Source: JBAZAX01 sp041671765 (GTDB lineage Bacteria; Babelota; Babeliae; Babelales; RVW-14). From it: a DNA stretch of 64,000 nucleotides. The position numbers were made by a program, and so were the translations under genes. The DNA lies in NCBI GenBank assembly GCA_041671765.1, contig JBAZAX010000006.1, positions 1 to 64,000 of the forward strand. The letters run 5' to 3'. The notes beneath the pieces are model-generated. The model was not told where the DNA came from and did no database searches. It saw only the letters and a program-made list of their open reading frames with translations. Shown here in pieces: positions 53,873 through 63,200 of the stretch. Position 1 is the first letter of the stretch; every line of letters starts with the position of its first letter.

Positions 53873-54556
53873 ATGATTTCAACAAAACTCAGAGTCAAAG
53901 AGTATTTAAGAGAACGTCGTTGGACAACTAAGGTCCTGGCTGAAAAGACCGGGATGTCAGAAAGTTATCTAACTCATATAAAAAATGGAACACGTCGCTG
54001 GAATGAAGATGCACTTAAAAAGTTAGCTGAAGCATTCGAAATTGATGCAACGGATCTTTTTGAAACATCAAATCAAAGTCGTAAAGATCTTCCTGTAAAT
54101 ATTCAAATTCCAGATGAAATTAGAAATCAACTTTCAAATTACACTTTAAAATTGAAAATTGTTCCTGTTGTTGGACAAATTCCATCACAGCCATCAGCAT
54201 ATAACAACCAACTAGTTCAAGTCTCATCAGGCTACAAAGACCAATTCGTAACAGTCCTTGACAGTGATGATAAAAACATGTTTTGTTTGGCGGTTGAAGA
54301 TAACGGCATGGCACCTAATTTCGTAAAAGGTGACTTACTCGTCGTTTCTCCATCCACTTGGACAAACTCCGGCGATATAGTTGCCGTTGAATATGGAACA
54401 GAAACACCTACCAGAGCAATCATGCAAGTAAACTTTATGGATGACTTGGTTGTTCTTGAAGCAGTCAATCACAAAAAAGCACCAATTGCCCTTTCAAGGG
54501 GAAAAGATCAGTTTAGAATTATTGGAAAAGTAATTCACAGATTCCAAAAAATATAA
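53873..54556 (+). CDS. HTH regulator with S24 (LexA/CI-like) domain lacking the catalytic Ser
   Basis: This 227-residue protein has an XRE-type helix-turn-helix (about 5-55, VLAEKTGMSESYLTHIKNG) and a C-terminal S24/LexA-like fold (about 96-225: VPVVGQIPSQP, LAVEDNGMAPNFVKGDLLVVSP). In LexA and CI the residue in the GxSM position is the nucleophile Ser. Here it is G145. No Lys stands in the usual place (RAIMQV). The regulator therefore should not self-cleave. A run of six G precedes the ATG. It sits 77 bases upstream of the three F-box-like/ankyrin genes. Confidence 0.85.
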   Translation: MISTKLRVKEYLRERRWTTKVLAEKTGMSESYLTHIKNGTRRWNEDALKKLAEAFEIDATDLFETSNQSRKDLPVNIQIPDEIRNQLSNYTLKLKIVPVVGQIPSQPSAYNNQLVQVSSGYKDQFVTVLDSDDKNMFCLAVEDNGMAPNFVKGDLLVVSPSTWTNSGDIVAVEYGTETPTRAIMQVNFMDDLVVLEAVNHKKAPIALSRGKDQFRIIGKVIHRFQKI

Positions 54557-54566
54557 TATTATCGAC

Positions 54567-54599
54567 GTCCCGAATATCACTATATGTAATATTCGGGAC
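54567..54599 (+). terminator. Hairpin after the regulator gene
   Basis: GTCCCGAATAT (54567-54577) and ATATTCGGGAC (54589-54599) form a perfect 11-bp stem, with no T tract. Confidence 0.55.
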
Positions 54600-54633
54600 A
54601 CGAATTATAAAAAGCAAACTAAAGGAGGTTGTT

Positions 54634-55482
54634 ATGAAAAATATAAAAAAATTGGTTCTAACAGGATTTATTACAGGATTTATCCTTGCGAATATATCTG
54701 CAGCAATACCAAAAATTTCTTATCTTCAAGATGAAGAGGCGCTAGCTATCCAACAGCCAAGCAGCTCTCGCACCCAAAGCCCTTATCAAATTTCAGTCAC
54801 ACCAAGCTTGGTTTGTGATGAGACTGTCTTTGAAGAAATTTTTGATCCTAACTCTTTATTAGGCCTGCCGGATGAGTTAATTTTAAATATTTTGGTAAAA
54901 TATATTGAAGATAATCTAAAAAGTGAAGATCAAGGCAAAATTCTCAATGAGATTGAAATTACAATCAAAGAACTAAAACACCTGAGACTCATAAGCAAAA
55001 CGTTCGCAAATCTTTTAACGTATGACGAAATCATAAAAATCTTAAGGTCTATAGGCATAGTTGAACTGGCAAGCCAAATAAATCCTGAAACTGGCGAAAC
55101 CTTATTACACAGAGCAATACGTACAGGATATATTGCATTAGCTCGAATTTTGATTAAAGCAGGCGTAAATGTTAATGCTAAGCTCGTGGTACCACAAAAT
55201 CCTAAGTTTTCACGCAAATTTTCAGTCGGATCAACCCCTCTGCATATCGCTTCAGAAAATGGATATTACAGAATTGTGGATCTTTTAATACAGCATGGAG
55301 CTGATATTACTGCTACGGTTATAGACACTCGTGCTACAACGTTAAATAATGTCACATCTTTGGATTTGGCAAGAAACAGTAGGCACACAACCGTTATTGA
55401 AATTATTGAAAATGCTTATATACAAAAGGGGCTTGCTAGCCCTGTCAGAGCTGAAGATGGCATTGACGATTTTACCCTTTAA
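54634..55482 (+). CDS. Exported F-box-like/ankyrin protein 1
   Basis: This 282-residue protein has a signal peptide (residues 1-25, ending ISAAIP), an F-box-like segment at about 76-130 (GLPDELILNILVKYI, then LRLISKTFANLL) and ankyrin repeats (about 140-270; TLLHRAIRTGYIALARILIKAGVNVN, STPLHIASENGYYRIVDLLIQHGADI). F-box proteins recruit substrates to SCF ubiquitin ligases. AAGGAGG precedes the ATG. It is the first of three tandem paralogues. The F-box call rests on the LPDEL and LRLISK pattern. Confidence 0.75.
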   Translation: MKNIKKLVLTGFITGFILANISAAIPKISYLQDEEALAIQQPSSSRTQSPYQISVTPSLVCDETVFEEIFDPNSLLGLPDELILNILVKYIEDNLKSEDQGKILNEIEITIKELKHLRLISKTFANLLTYDEIIKILRSIGIVELASQINPETGETLLHRAIRTGYIALARILIKAGVNVNAKLVVPQNPKFSRKFSVGSTPLHIASENGYYRIVDLLIQHGADITATVIDTRATTLNNVTSLDLARNSRHTTVIEIIENAYIQKGLASPVRAEDGIDDFTL

Positions 55483-55503
55483 AAATAAAAAAGCTTACTC
55501 ATA

Positions 55504-56271
55504 ATGGAAAATATAAGAAAATTACTTTTAACAGGTTTTATTGTGGGCTGTGCTACTGCTAATATACTTGCAATGGAAGGGCCTGAAACGCAAGACACAC
55601 AAGAACTTAGATCAACTGGCATTGATAGCTTATTAAATATATCAGATGATCTAACAGATAAAATATTAGAAAAAATTTTGGCACAGTATATCGAACCGGA
55701 TATAAATGCATTAACTCTTAGCAAACTCGAAATAGCAATCAATAAGCTAAAAGAATTGCGCCTAATAAATAAAAGACTAGCAAAGTTTTTAACATATACA
55801 GAAGTCATAGATATTTTAAGGGCTGCAAATATAGGTTTATATGCTAATCAAGTCAACCCTGATACGGGCGAAGCATTGTTACACATGGCTATAAGAACAG
55901 GAAGTATTGCCTTAGCCAGAATATTAATTAAATCAGGAGTTGATGTTAATGTGGCACTTATAACACCAAGAAGTCCAAAATTCACTAAGCGCTTCCCTAT
56001 CGGATCAACACCCCTACATATTGCTGTAAAAATGGGATATGCAAATATTGTGTCGCTATTAATACAACACGGCGCTGATATTATGGCTAAAACGGTCAGC
56101 CATAACCCACGAAACAACAACATAACCCCATTGGATATTGCAAGATCATTTCAACGACAAGAAATCATTGAAATACTTGAGGCTGCCTATCAAACAAGCG
56201 GATTAGCTGTTCCTCATATTGCTGTTGCCATATATCCAAATGTAAGGTCCCTAGATTTTTCAAATATGTAA
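55504..56271 (+). CDS. Exported F-box-like/ankyrin protein 2
   Basis: This 255-residue paralogue of the preceding gene has a signal peptide ending ILAM-E. Its F-box-like region is degenerate (ISDDLTDKILEKILAQYI, then LRLINKRLAKFL). The ankyrin repeats (ALLHMAIRTGSIALARILIKSGVDVN, STPLHIAVKMGYANIVSLLIQHGADI) align with those of copies 1 and 3. It begins only 21 bases after copy 1, without a strong ribosome binding site. This fits a tandem duplication read as one transcript. Confidence 0.75.
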   Translation: MENIRKLLLTGFIVGCATANILAMEGPETQDTQELRSTGIDSLLNISDDLTDKILEKILAQYIEPDINALTLSKLEIAINKLKELRLINKRLAKFLTYTEVIDILRAANIGLYANQVNPDTGEALLHMAIRTGSIALARILIKSGVDVNVALITPRSPKFTKRFPIGSTPLHIAVKMGYANIVSLLIQHGADIMAKTVSHNPRNNNITPLDIARSFQRQEIIEILEAAYQTSGLAVPHIAVAIYPNVRSLDFSNM

Positions 56272-56306
56272 AATAAAACAAAATAATTAGAATTAAGGAT
56301 TGTGTT

Positions 56307-57116
56307 ATGAAAAACATAAAAAAATTACTCTTAACAGGATTTATCATAGCGCTTCCTACTGCAAATTTGCTTGCAATGGAAGATATCGCACAGGCTCCTG
56401 AATCCGCGGCCGCTATCGCTGGAACAACAGTCGCTACTGCAGAACAACCGCTGCCATTTGTTGCAGAAAATGTAGATTTTTCATATCTACCTGATTTAGC
56501 GTTGGAAAATGTTTTAGCTCGATATATTGAAAGCGATTTAGCAAACGCAAGTAATCAAGCCAAACTTCTTGAAGAAGTTGAGCTTGCAATCAACAGACTA
56601 AAAAACCTAAGATTAATTAATAAAAGATTCGCAAGTTTTTTAACATATCAAACAATTATATCTATCTTAATAAATGCAAATATAGTTATGCTCGCCAACA
56701 GAATTGACCTTGATAATGGTGAAACTTTGCTACACAGAGCCATACGTACTGAACGAATTGTGTTATCAAAAATTTTAATTGATGCAGGGGTAGATATTAA
56801 TATGCCGCTTGTAAAGCCAAGAAATCCGATCATGACTAAACGTTTTTCGATTGGAACAACGCCTTTACATACTGCCGCAATGCTGGAATGCCCTAATCTT
56901 GTAAATTTATTAATACAGCATGGTGCTGATATCACCGCAAAAACGACTAGCGACATCCCAAACAAAAATAATCGCACAGCATTGGATTATGCAAGAGCTA
57001 GAAACCACGCCAACATTATTGCAATGCTTGAAACTGCCTTCCAAGCAAGAGGCTTACCTATCCCTACAGTAGAAGTACCAATATTACCTCCTGCAGTAAC
57101 TTATATAGAATTTTAA
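56307..57116 (+). CDS. Exported F-box-like/ankyrin protein 3
   Basis: This 269-residue paralogue has a signal peptide ending LLAM-E. A linker with APESAAAIAGT follows, matching a short motif in the toxin and the USP gene. The F-box-like region is YLPDLALENVLARYI, then LRLINKRFASFL. The ankyrin repeats are TLLHRAIRTERIVLSKILIDAG and TTPLHTAAMLECPNLVNLLIQHGADI. AAGG precedes the ATG. It ends the three-gene cluster that starts at 54634. Confidence 0.75.
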   Translation: MKNIKKLLLTGFIIALPTANLLAMEDIAQAPESAAAIAGTTVATAEQPLPFVAENVDFSYLPDLALENVLARYIESDLANASNQAKLLEEVELAINRLKNLRLINKRFASFLTYQTIISILINANIVMLANRIDLDNGETLLHRAIRTERIVLSKILIDAGVDINMPLVKPRNPIMTKRFSIGTTPLHTAAMLECPNLVNLLIQHGADITAKTTSDIPNKNNRTALDYARARNHANIIAMLETAFQARGLPIPTVEVPILPPAVTYIEF

Positions 57117-57142
57117 ATTTTATAATCTAAGAATTCTTATAG

Positions 57143-57170
57143 TTGCATAAATACCCATTTTTGCTATTCT
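57143..57170 (+). promoter_or_regulatory. Candidate rpsF promoter
   Basis: TTGCAT (57143-57148), 16 bases, then an extended -10 TG-C-TATTCT (57165-57170). This would give a leader of about 108 bases. Confidence 0.45.
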
Positions 57171-57191
57171 AAAAGCAGTTCTTTGTAGTTT

Positions 57192-57240
57192 TTAAGGGTT
57201 CCATTTACAACCACATAGATGGTTGTTATCTCCCCCTTAA
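57192..57240 (+). promoter_or_regulatory. Nested hairpin in the rpsF leader
   Basis: TTAAGGG (57192-57198) pairs with CCCTTAA (57234-57240). Inside, ACAACCA (57207-57213) pairs with TGGTTGT (57220-57226). It may be an S6/S18 autoregulatory leader, but the conserved CCG of the known motif is not seen. Confidence 0.4.
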
Positions 57241-57284
57241 CAGGTTGTTTACATATTCAAATTATTTTTAGTTCGGGAGAACCT

Positions 57285-57737
57285 ATGTTACGCTATGAAA
57301 CATTATTTCTAGCAAGTACAGAAATTACCGATGATGAAATATCATCAATCGAGCGTTATCTGGACAAAGAGCTTGCAAATATAAAAGGCAAGCTTTCAGT
57401 TTTTGATAAGTGGGGAAAGTATCGCCTTGCTTATCCTGTCGAAAAAAGTGATTACGGTGTTTATATCCTTGCTCGCTATGAAATTGCGGACAATGCAGGG
57501 GTCACAAACTTTGTAAAAGAACTTGATTCTTTCGTTAAGATTAAATGCGACGAATTTATCATGCGTTATGCCACAGTTAAGCTTTCTAACAATGCGCCAG
57601 CCGCATACATAAAACCAGATCCAATCGATGCTGGAAGAGCTACAAATGTGGATAAATTCGTAAAAGACCACAAGATGGAAGGCCTCTTGGGTAGCGACTT
57701 TGAAAACAAAGACATAGATATTGAAAATAACGAATAA
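57285..57737 (+). CDS. rpsF: 30S ribosomal protein bS6
   Basis: Small-subunit protein that pairs with bS18 on 16S rRNA. The 150-residue protein begins MLRYETLFLASTEITDDE and contains WGKYRLAYPVEKSDYGVYILARYE, the standard bS6 core. The C-terminal tail (about 100-150) is longer and acidic (FENKDIDIENNE). The ATG at 57285 is used because GGGAGA lies six bases before it. A further upstream frame is not conserved. It precedes rpsR by 15 bases. Confidence 0.95.
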   Translation: MLRYETLFLASTEITDDEISSIERYLDKELANIKGKLSVFDKWGKYRLAYPVEKSDYGVYILARYEIADNAGVTNFVKELDSFVKIKCDEFIMRYATVKLSNNAPAAYIKPDPIDAGRATNVDKFVKDHKMEGLLGSDFENKDIDIENNE

Positions 57738-57752
57738 ATCAAGGATTAAGTC

Positions 57753-58037
57753 ATGGCAAAACACAAATTAAAGATAAGCACACGCTTATTAAGTAAAAAA
57801 GTAAGAAAATCCGCTTACTTATCTCAGAAGCATTGCCGCTTTTGCGCAATACCTGATCAAGAAATATTGATTGATTATAAAAATGTAAATCTTCTTAGAG
57901 GGTTTTTAACAGAACGTTACAAAATACTTCCATCAAGAGTTTCCGGAAACTGTTTCTATCATCAAAGAACCCTTTCCAAACAAATCAAACTTGCTCGCAC
58001 AATGGCATTGCTTCCATTTTGTGCCATCAACAGATAA
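57753..58037 (+). CDS. rpsR: 30S ribosomal protein bS18
   Basis: The 94-residue protein contains the bS18 core: HCRFCAIPDQEILIDYKNVNLLRGFLTERYKILPSRVSGNC. The Cys pairs indicate the zinc-type variant (C-x2-C near residue 28 and a later Cys). It follows rpsF, the usual partner. The rpsF-rpsR pair has no ssb or rplI alongside, unlike in many bacteria. A rho-independent terminator follows. Confidence 0.95.
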   Translation: MAKHKLKISTRLLSKKVRKSAYLSQKHCRFCAIPDQEILIDYKNVNLLRGFLTERYKILPSRVSGNCFYHQRTLSKQIKLARTMALLPFCAINR

Positions 58038-58066
58038 GTAGTTAAAAGTTCTGATAACTGAAGTTA

Positions 58067-58108
58067 AACAAAGAAAGTTAGCTTTTTAGTTAACTTTCTT
58101 TGTTTTTT
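58067..58108 (+). terminator. Rho-independent terminator after rpsR
   Basis: AACAAAGAAAGTTA (58067-58080) pairs perfectly with 58091-58104 around a 10-base loop. A T run follows. Confidence 0.85.
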
Positions 58109-58255
58109 ATTTCTTTTTGCAATGTTCACATTATTTTGTTAGAATTTTGCTAGTATCTCAAATAAAAGAACCATAATTCAGTAAAATTACTGGTTATTAC
58201 TCTGGGATTGGTGAGGGGTTTTAGAAATTTAATTTTATTTTTTAAGAGGAATACA

Positions 58256-60085
58256 ATGAGTTTTAAGCAGAGGCTTGATATTCGAAATATTGCCATCATT
58301 GCGCACGTTGACCATGGCAAAACAACATTAGTTGACCAAATGTTAAAACAATCAGGCACAGTGTCAAATATTAATTTGCAGGAAAATGAACGTGTAATGG
58401 ATTCCGGCGAACTTGAAAGAGAACGCGGAATAACTATTCTTGCAAAAAATACCTCAATCAGACTTCCTGAAGGTCAAATCAACATCGTCGATACCCCAGG
58501 CCACATGGATTTTGGTGGAGAGGTTGAAAGAACACTCCAAATGGTTGAAGGTTTCTTACTTCTTGTAGACGCAGCCGAAGGACCGCTCCCAGGAACACGT
58601 TTCGTTTTACAAAAGGCACTGCAACTTAATTTAAAACCAATTGTATTAATCAATAAAATCGACAGAAAAGATGCTGATATCGCTCATACGGAAAGACTGA
58701 TTCACGATCTATTTTTGGATCTTGCAACAGTTGAAGAACAACTTGATTTTCCAATGTTATATGGATCTTCCAGACAAGGGTTTGCAAGTCTTGATCCTAA
58801 CACCCCACACGAAGGAACGCTTGACCCTCTATTTCAAGCAATACTAAAACATATTCCAGTGCCAACACAAGAAACAGACGATCTTGCCATTCTTATCACA
58901 AACATTGATCACTCTGAATATCTTGGCAGAATTGCAATTGGTCGCGTATTCAGCGGAACAAGCCATATTTCAAAACAATTAATTGCTTGTAAAGATACAT
59001 ATGTTGGACAACCAACAAAAGTTCTTAAAATTTATCAGTTTCAAGGAATCAAACGTGTTGAAGTTGAATCAGCACAATTTGGCGACATTGTCGCATTAGC
59101 CGGAGTCGAGGAAGAAATCACAATCGGAACAACTTTATGCGACGTTGGCAAACCAATTCCTCATGCATATGTTGCCGTTGATGAGCCAACACTATCTATT
59201 AACTTCTCAGTCAACGACTCACCGTTTGGTGGAAAAGAAGGTGAATATCTAACCTCTCGCCACATTCGTGACAGATTATACAAAGAATTAAAAACAAATT
59301 TAGCCTTACGCGTTGAAGAAACCGAATCTGCCGATACTTATAAAGTCTCCGGACGCGGACAGCTCCACCTCTCGATTCTTGTCGAACAAATGCGTCGCGA
59401 AGGATTTGAGTTACAGCTTTCAGCTCCAGAAGTTATTTACAAAATAATTGATGGAAAAAAGTGTGAACCTTTTGAATATTTAATTATCGACGTTAGTGAT
59501 GAGTACCAAGGCATTATAATGGAAACACTTGGTAAACGCCGAGCACTTTTGAAAAATATGATACACCATGGGGCTAATAAAATTCGTCTTGAATTCAAGA
59601 TCCCTGCCCGTGGTTTAATTGGTTTTAGAAGTCAGTTCTTAACCGATACACGTGGAACAGGAATGCTTAGCCACAACTTCTTGGGATATGAAGAGTACGC
59701 CGGACCAATTGCTGGCCGTACAAAAGGCGCCATGATTTCCATGGAAGCCGGAACAATTACCGGATATGCATTAGACACACTTCAAGAGCGCGGTGTACTT
59801 CTCACTAAACCAACTGATGAGGTTTATGAAGGTATGATTGTCGGGGAACACAGTAGAGAAAATGATTTGGATGTAAACCCAACAAAACGCAAAAAACTTA
59901 CAAATATGCGAGCATCCGGAACTGATGATGCAATAAAGCTTGCACCACCACGAATCATGACAATTGAAACATCTCTTGACTGGATTAACGACGATGAATT
60001 AATTGAAGTCACACCAAAGTCAATTCGTTTACGTAAAAAATATCTCAAGCCAACTGATCGCAAACGCAAAGAAAGAGCAGACTAA
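58256..60085 (+). CDS. typA: Ribosome-associated GTPase TypA/BipA
   Basis: This is a translational GTPase of the EF-G family that acts in ribosome assembly and stress adaptation. G1 is AHVDHGKTT (residues 16-24). The switch/G2 stretch RERGITILAKN, G3 DTPGHMDFGGEVERT and G4 NKIDR are intact. The C-terminal domain includes EYAGPIAGRTKGAMISMEAG and NVRASGTDD-like NMRASGTDDAIKLAPPR. At 609 residues it is full length. The ATG at 58256 has AAGAGGA five bases before it. An upstream frame from 58208 is not conserved. Confidence 0.96.
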   Translation: MSFKQRLDIRNIAIIAHVDHGKTTLVDQMLKQSGTVSNINLQENERVMDSGELERERGITILAKNTSIRLPEGQINIVDTPGHMDFGGEVERTLQMVEGFLLLVDAAEGPLPGTRFVLQKALQLNLKPIVLINKIDRKDADIAHTERLIHDLFLDLATVEEQLDFPMLYGSSRQGFASLDPNTPHEGTLDPLFQAILKHIPVPTQETDDLAILITNIDHSEYLGRIAIGRVFSGTSHISKQLIACKDTYVGQPTKVLKIYQFQGIKRVEVESAQFGDIVALAGVEEEITIGTTLCDVGKPIPHAYVAVDEPTLSINFSVNDSPFGGKEGEYLTSRHIRDRLYKELKTNLALRVEETESADTYKVSGRGQLHLSILVEQMRREGFELQLSAPEVIYKIIDGKKCEPFEYLIIDVSDEYQGIIMETLGKRRALLKNMIHHGANKIRLEFKIPARGLIGFRSQFLTDTRGTGMLSHNFLGYEEYAGPIAGRTKGAMISMEAGTITGYALDTLQERGVLLTKPTDEVYEGMIVGEHSRENDLDVNPTKRKKLTNMRASGTDDAIKLAPPRIMTIETSLDWINDDELIEVTPKSIRLRKKYLKPTDRKRKERAD

Positions 60086-60119
60086 AAATATAAATTTATT
60101 AGTCTAAACTTTAAATTTT

Positions 60120-60152
60120 AAAAGCCGCTTGTTTAATTACAGGCGGCTTTTC
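60120..60152 (+). terminator. Rho-independent terminator after typA
   Basis: AAAAGCCGC (60120-60128) pairs with GCGGCTTTT (60143-60151) around a 14-base loop. Confidence 0.8.
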
Positions 60153-60290
60153 GTTTGCAGAAAAAATAAAATCAAAATAAAAATGATTTAATGTGTTTTC
60201 TAAAACTATAAAATCATTTAAAATTATCAAATGCGCATCCGTAGTTATATCAAAAAGTTTATTATTCACAAAATCAATAAAAGGAGATTT

Positions 60291-63200
60291 ATGAGAAAAA
60301 ACTTGATTGCGATAAGTATTCTGATGTTTTTAACTCAGGTACTAATCGCAAAAAACAGTAGTGTAGACCGCCGTCTGGTTCGCTCAATCTCAACAGAATC
60401 ACTAGGCGTTGATGTAAATACAACAGCATACGCTAGCCCAGACCAATTTTATATTGGGACTAACGCAAACGAAGATAAATCACTTTCTCGCATTGCCATG
60501 ACAAGAGGCGACGATGGAAATTGGACTGCAATTTTCATGCCAATGGCACCAGCCACCAGCGATGTAACCATTAACTCAGAAATCGATCAAAATAGTCCTT
60601 TGAATGCAAAAGATATTACTAAACTTGTAATTGGATCCGATACATCTGCATATAAAAACCCTGTAGTTGGATTGGTTGAAGGAGAAGACCCAGATCAAAA
60701 AGTACTTCTATTTCAAGTAACTGATACAAATGAAGGCAAGATTATTTTAAAAACCTCAAGTGTGGATAATTTAATCGAATATGCTTTAAAAGATACCAGC
60801 ACATATAATGCCAAAGGACTTCATGCACTTGCAGCAACACAAAATTTGGAAAAAATCTTGGGCACCCCTCTGATTTTTGCACTTGTATCTGATAGCGCAA
60901 ATTTAAACGAAGCAACACCTGAAAGTATTGGCCTCGTACCTGTAATAGTTGGCGCATCTTATGCCGGACTAAATCCACTTGATGCAACAAATTTTGATAA
61001 ATCGGGTCAAGCAAACAAAGCAGCCCCCATAATAAATGCACTAAAAATAACCAACAACCCAACGTTTTTGGAAAATGCCACCGCAGATATATGTTGGGAT
61101 GACAATCTACAAAGGCTATTCATAGCTACATCAAAAGTGCAAACAGGCGCTGAAAGCAGTGATGGTGCCATAGCTCTACTTGTTGGAAATATCAAAAGCG
61201 AAACGACAAAAAATGGCACGAAAAAAAGCTTACAAATACAAAAATGCGCTAATATCTCAGATAAAAATTGGCCCTCGGGAAATGCTAATAAAAATTGGAT
61301 TGTCGGATATAAAAATGATAACACTAAAACAGATACAAAAGAGCAAATTATAAATCTTCACAAAGTGCGTACAATGCATACAAGCACAGGTAAAGATTAT
61401 GTAATCATCAACGGGGGAGTTGCTCAAAACAACGACAGTACCCTTACCAGTAGCACAGTATGTGAAGTTTATGCGCTACCGGTAATGCCAAGCACCAGCA
61501 CAGATTCCGGAAAATTAGCAACAGCAAATGATGATGGAACGTTTGCAGTTATAACTCAAGGCAGTGAGCTTCTTAGAAATACAGACATTCAAGCCGTAGT
61601 TGGAGTTAAGCCTCAATATCTTGTTCACACTAATACCGATGCAGCATTCGATAACGCCAAAATAATAGACATGCAAATTTCAGGTGATACTGTCTATGTT
61701 TCAGTCGCCGGATCAAGAACTGATGCAGGAGAAGATACGGCAGGAGAATCCGGAATATTCGCATCAACTGCTATTTTTAATGAGAAGAGAGTAATTCGCG
61801 CATGGTCTCCATGGCAAAGAGTTATGGGATATACGGATAAAGTTTTTGGACTTGGTTTTGATATTGGTTCAAATAATTTTTGGTACATTGGGCCTGATCA
61901 ACAAACTGGTAAAATCACTATATGGAGCCAAGGAGATACAAGTGAAACGGGAATTCACGAAGGTAGTCCTCTCAGTTCAGCTCTAAGTAATTTTTTTCAG
62001 GAAGATGAGCTTGGCGTTGTAAACCTATTCAATTTTGATGATGAAACTTCCGGATTTAAAACATGGAAACCAGAATCTACATATCCGGCATTTTCAATGA
62101 TGGTCGCACTTGGTCTTGGAAAAGTTGCGTTAATTGAAACCGGTAAAAGATCAAGCACCACTAGTAATAAATCACCATTTGAACCAACAAAAAAATTTGA
62201 TGCCAAGCTTGTAGGCGATGCAACCACCCCTCCAACAGAAACAACCAATGTTTTTGTTTTTAACGATACAATAACTCAAGCACTGGGATTCATAACCTCA
62301 GCTGAAGTTGCACGCATTAAAACCTCCCTGATTACTGCTACGAAATTGAAACAAAATACATATACTGAAGGTGGTTGGTTATTTATTGGTGGACAAAACG
62401 GAGTTGCAGTCCTACGCAAAAGTAATGGCGCAGGATGGAACACAACATCGGGACTTAATAAATTAAGTCATACCGATTTTCCCGGCAAGGGCTACTCGTT
62501 TTTAAAACTAACACCCCCAACCGGATATAGCTTTTCAAACATCCGCAAACTTATATCCGATGGAAAGTATCTTTATATTTTGACTCGATCGGATTTATAC
62601 AGACTAGAAATGAATGCCAATGATTTTACGGACTATGTAGCAATAAATTCCACACGAATAAAACTGATCGCAAGCATAAATGGCACATTTCAAAATGACA
62701 GTAGCGCCCAAGTTATGAACAAGTATATCGATGAATTCTTTGATATCGTTTTAATTGATAATACTGACAATGCAAAAAAACTTGCAATTGCTACAACGCA
62801 AGGCGTTTGGATATCAAACACAATGGAAGATGAATTTGCAGTAAGCGATATTAAATGGAACAAAAATATCAGTAGAACAGGCGGAGAAGATATATATCTC
62901 GGCCCATCGTTAAAATTTGATTTTTTACCAGTCAAACGCGGTGGCACTACCGCTGACGCTAACGGAACAAACACTATCGACGGCAACCTATACGTAACTG
63001 CAATTGATTATAAATTCAGAGATTTAGTCGTTTGTCGCTTCAATGTGCAAAACGGAGCAGTGACAATGTTCGACGAGCCTTATATTGCTGGTGGCATCTC
63101 TGTTGCATACTTCTATAAACTAGCGGACTTAGGCGAAATATTTAGGGGAACACAATTTGGATCGCTCGATCACGTTGGACGAGAAGGACAACTCTCTGAA

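Noticed and set aside
57219..57284. Longer start for bS6
   Set aside because: The extra 22 residues are not part of the bS6 family, lie in the leader hairpin and have no ribosome binding site. The ATG at 57285 has one.
58208..58255. Longer start for TypA
   Set aside because: The extra 16 residues are not seen in the family, and AAGAGGA lies right before the ATG at 58256.
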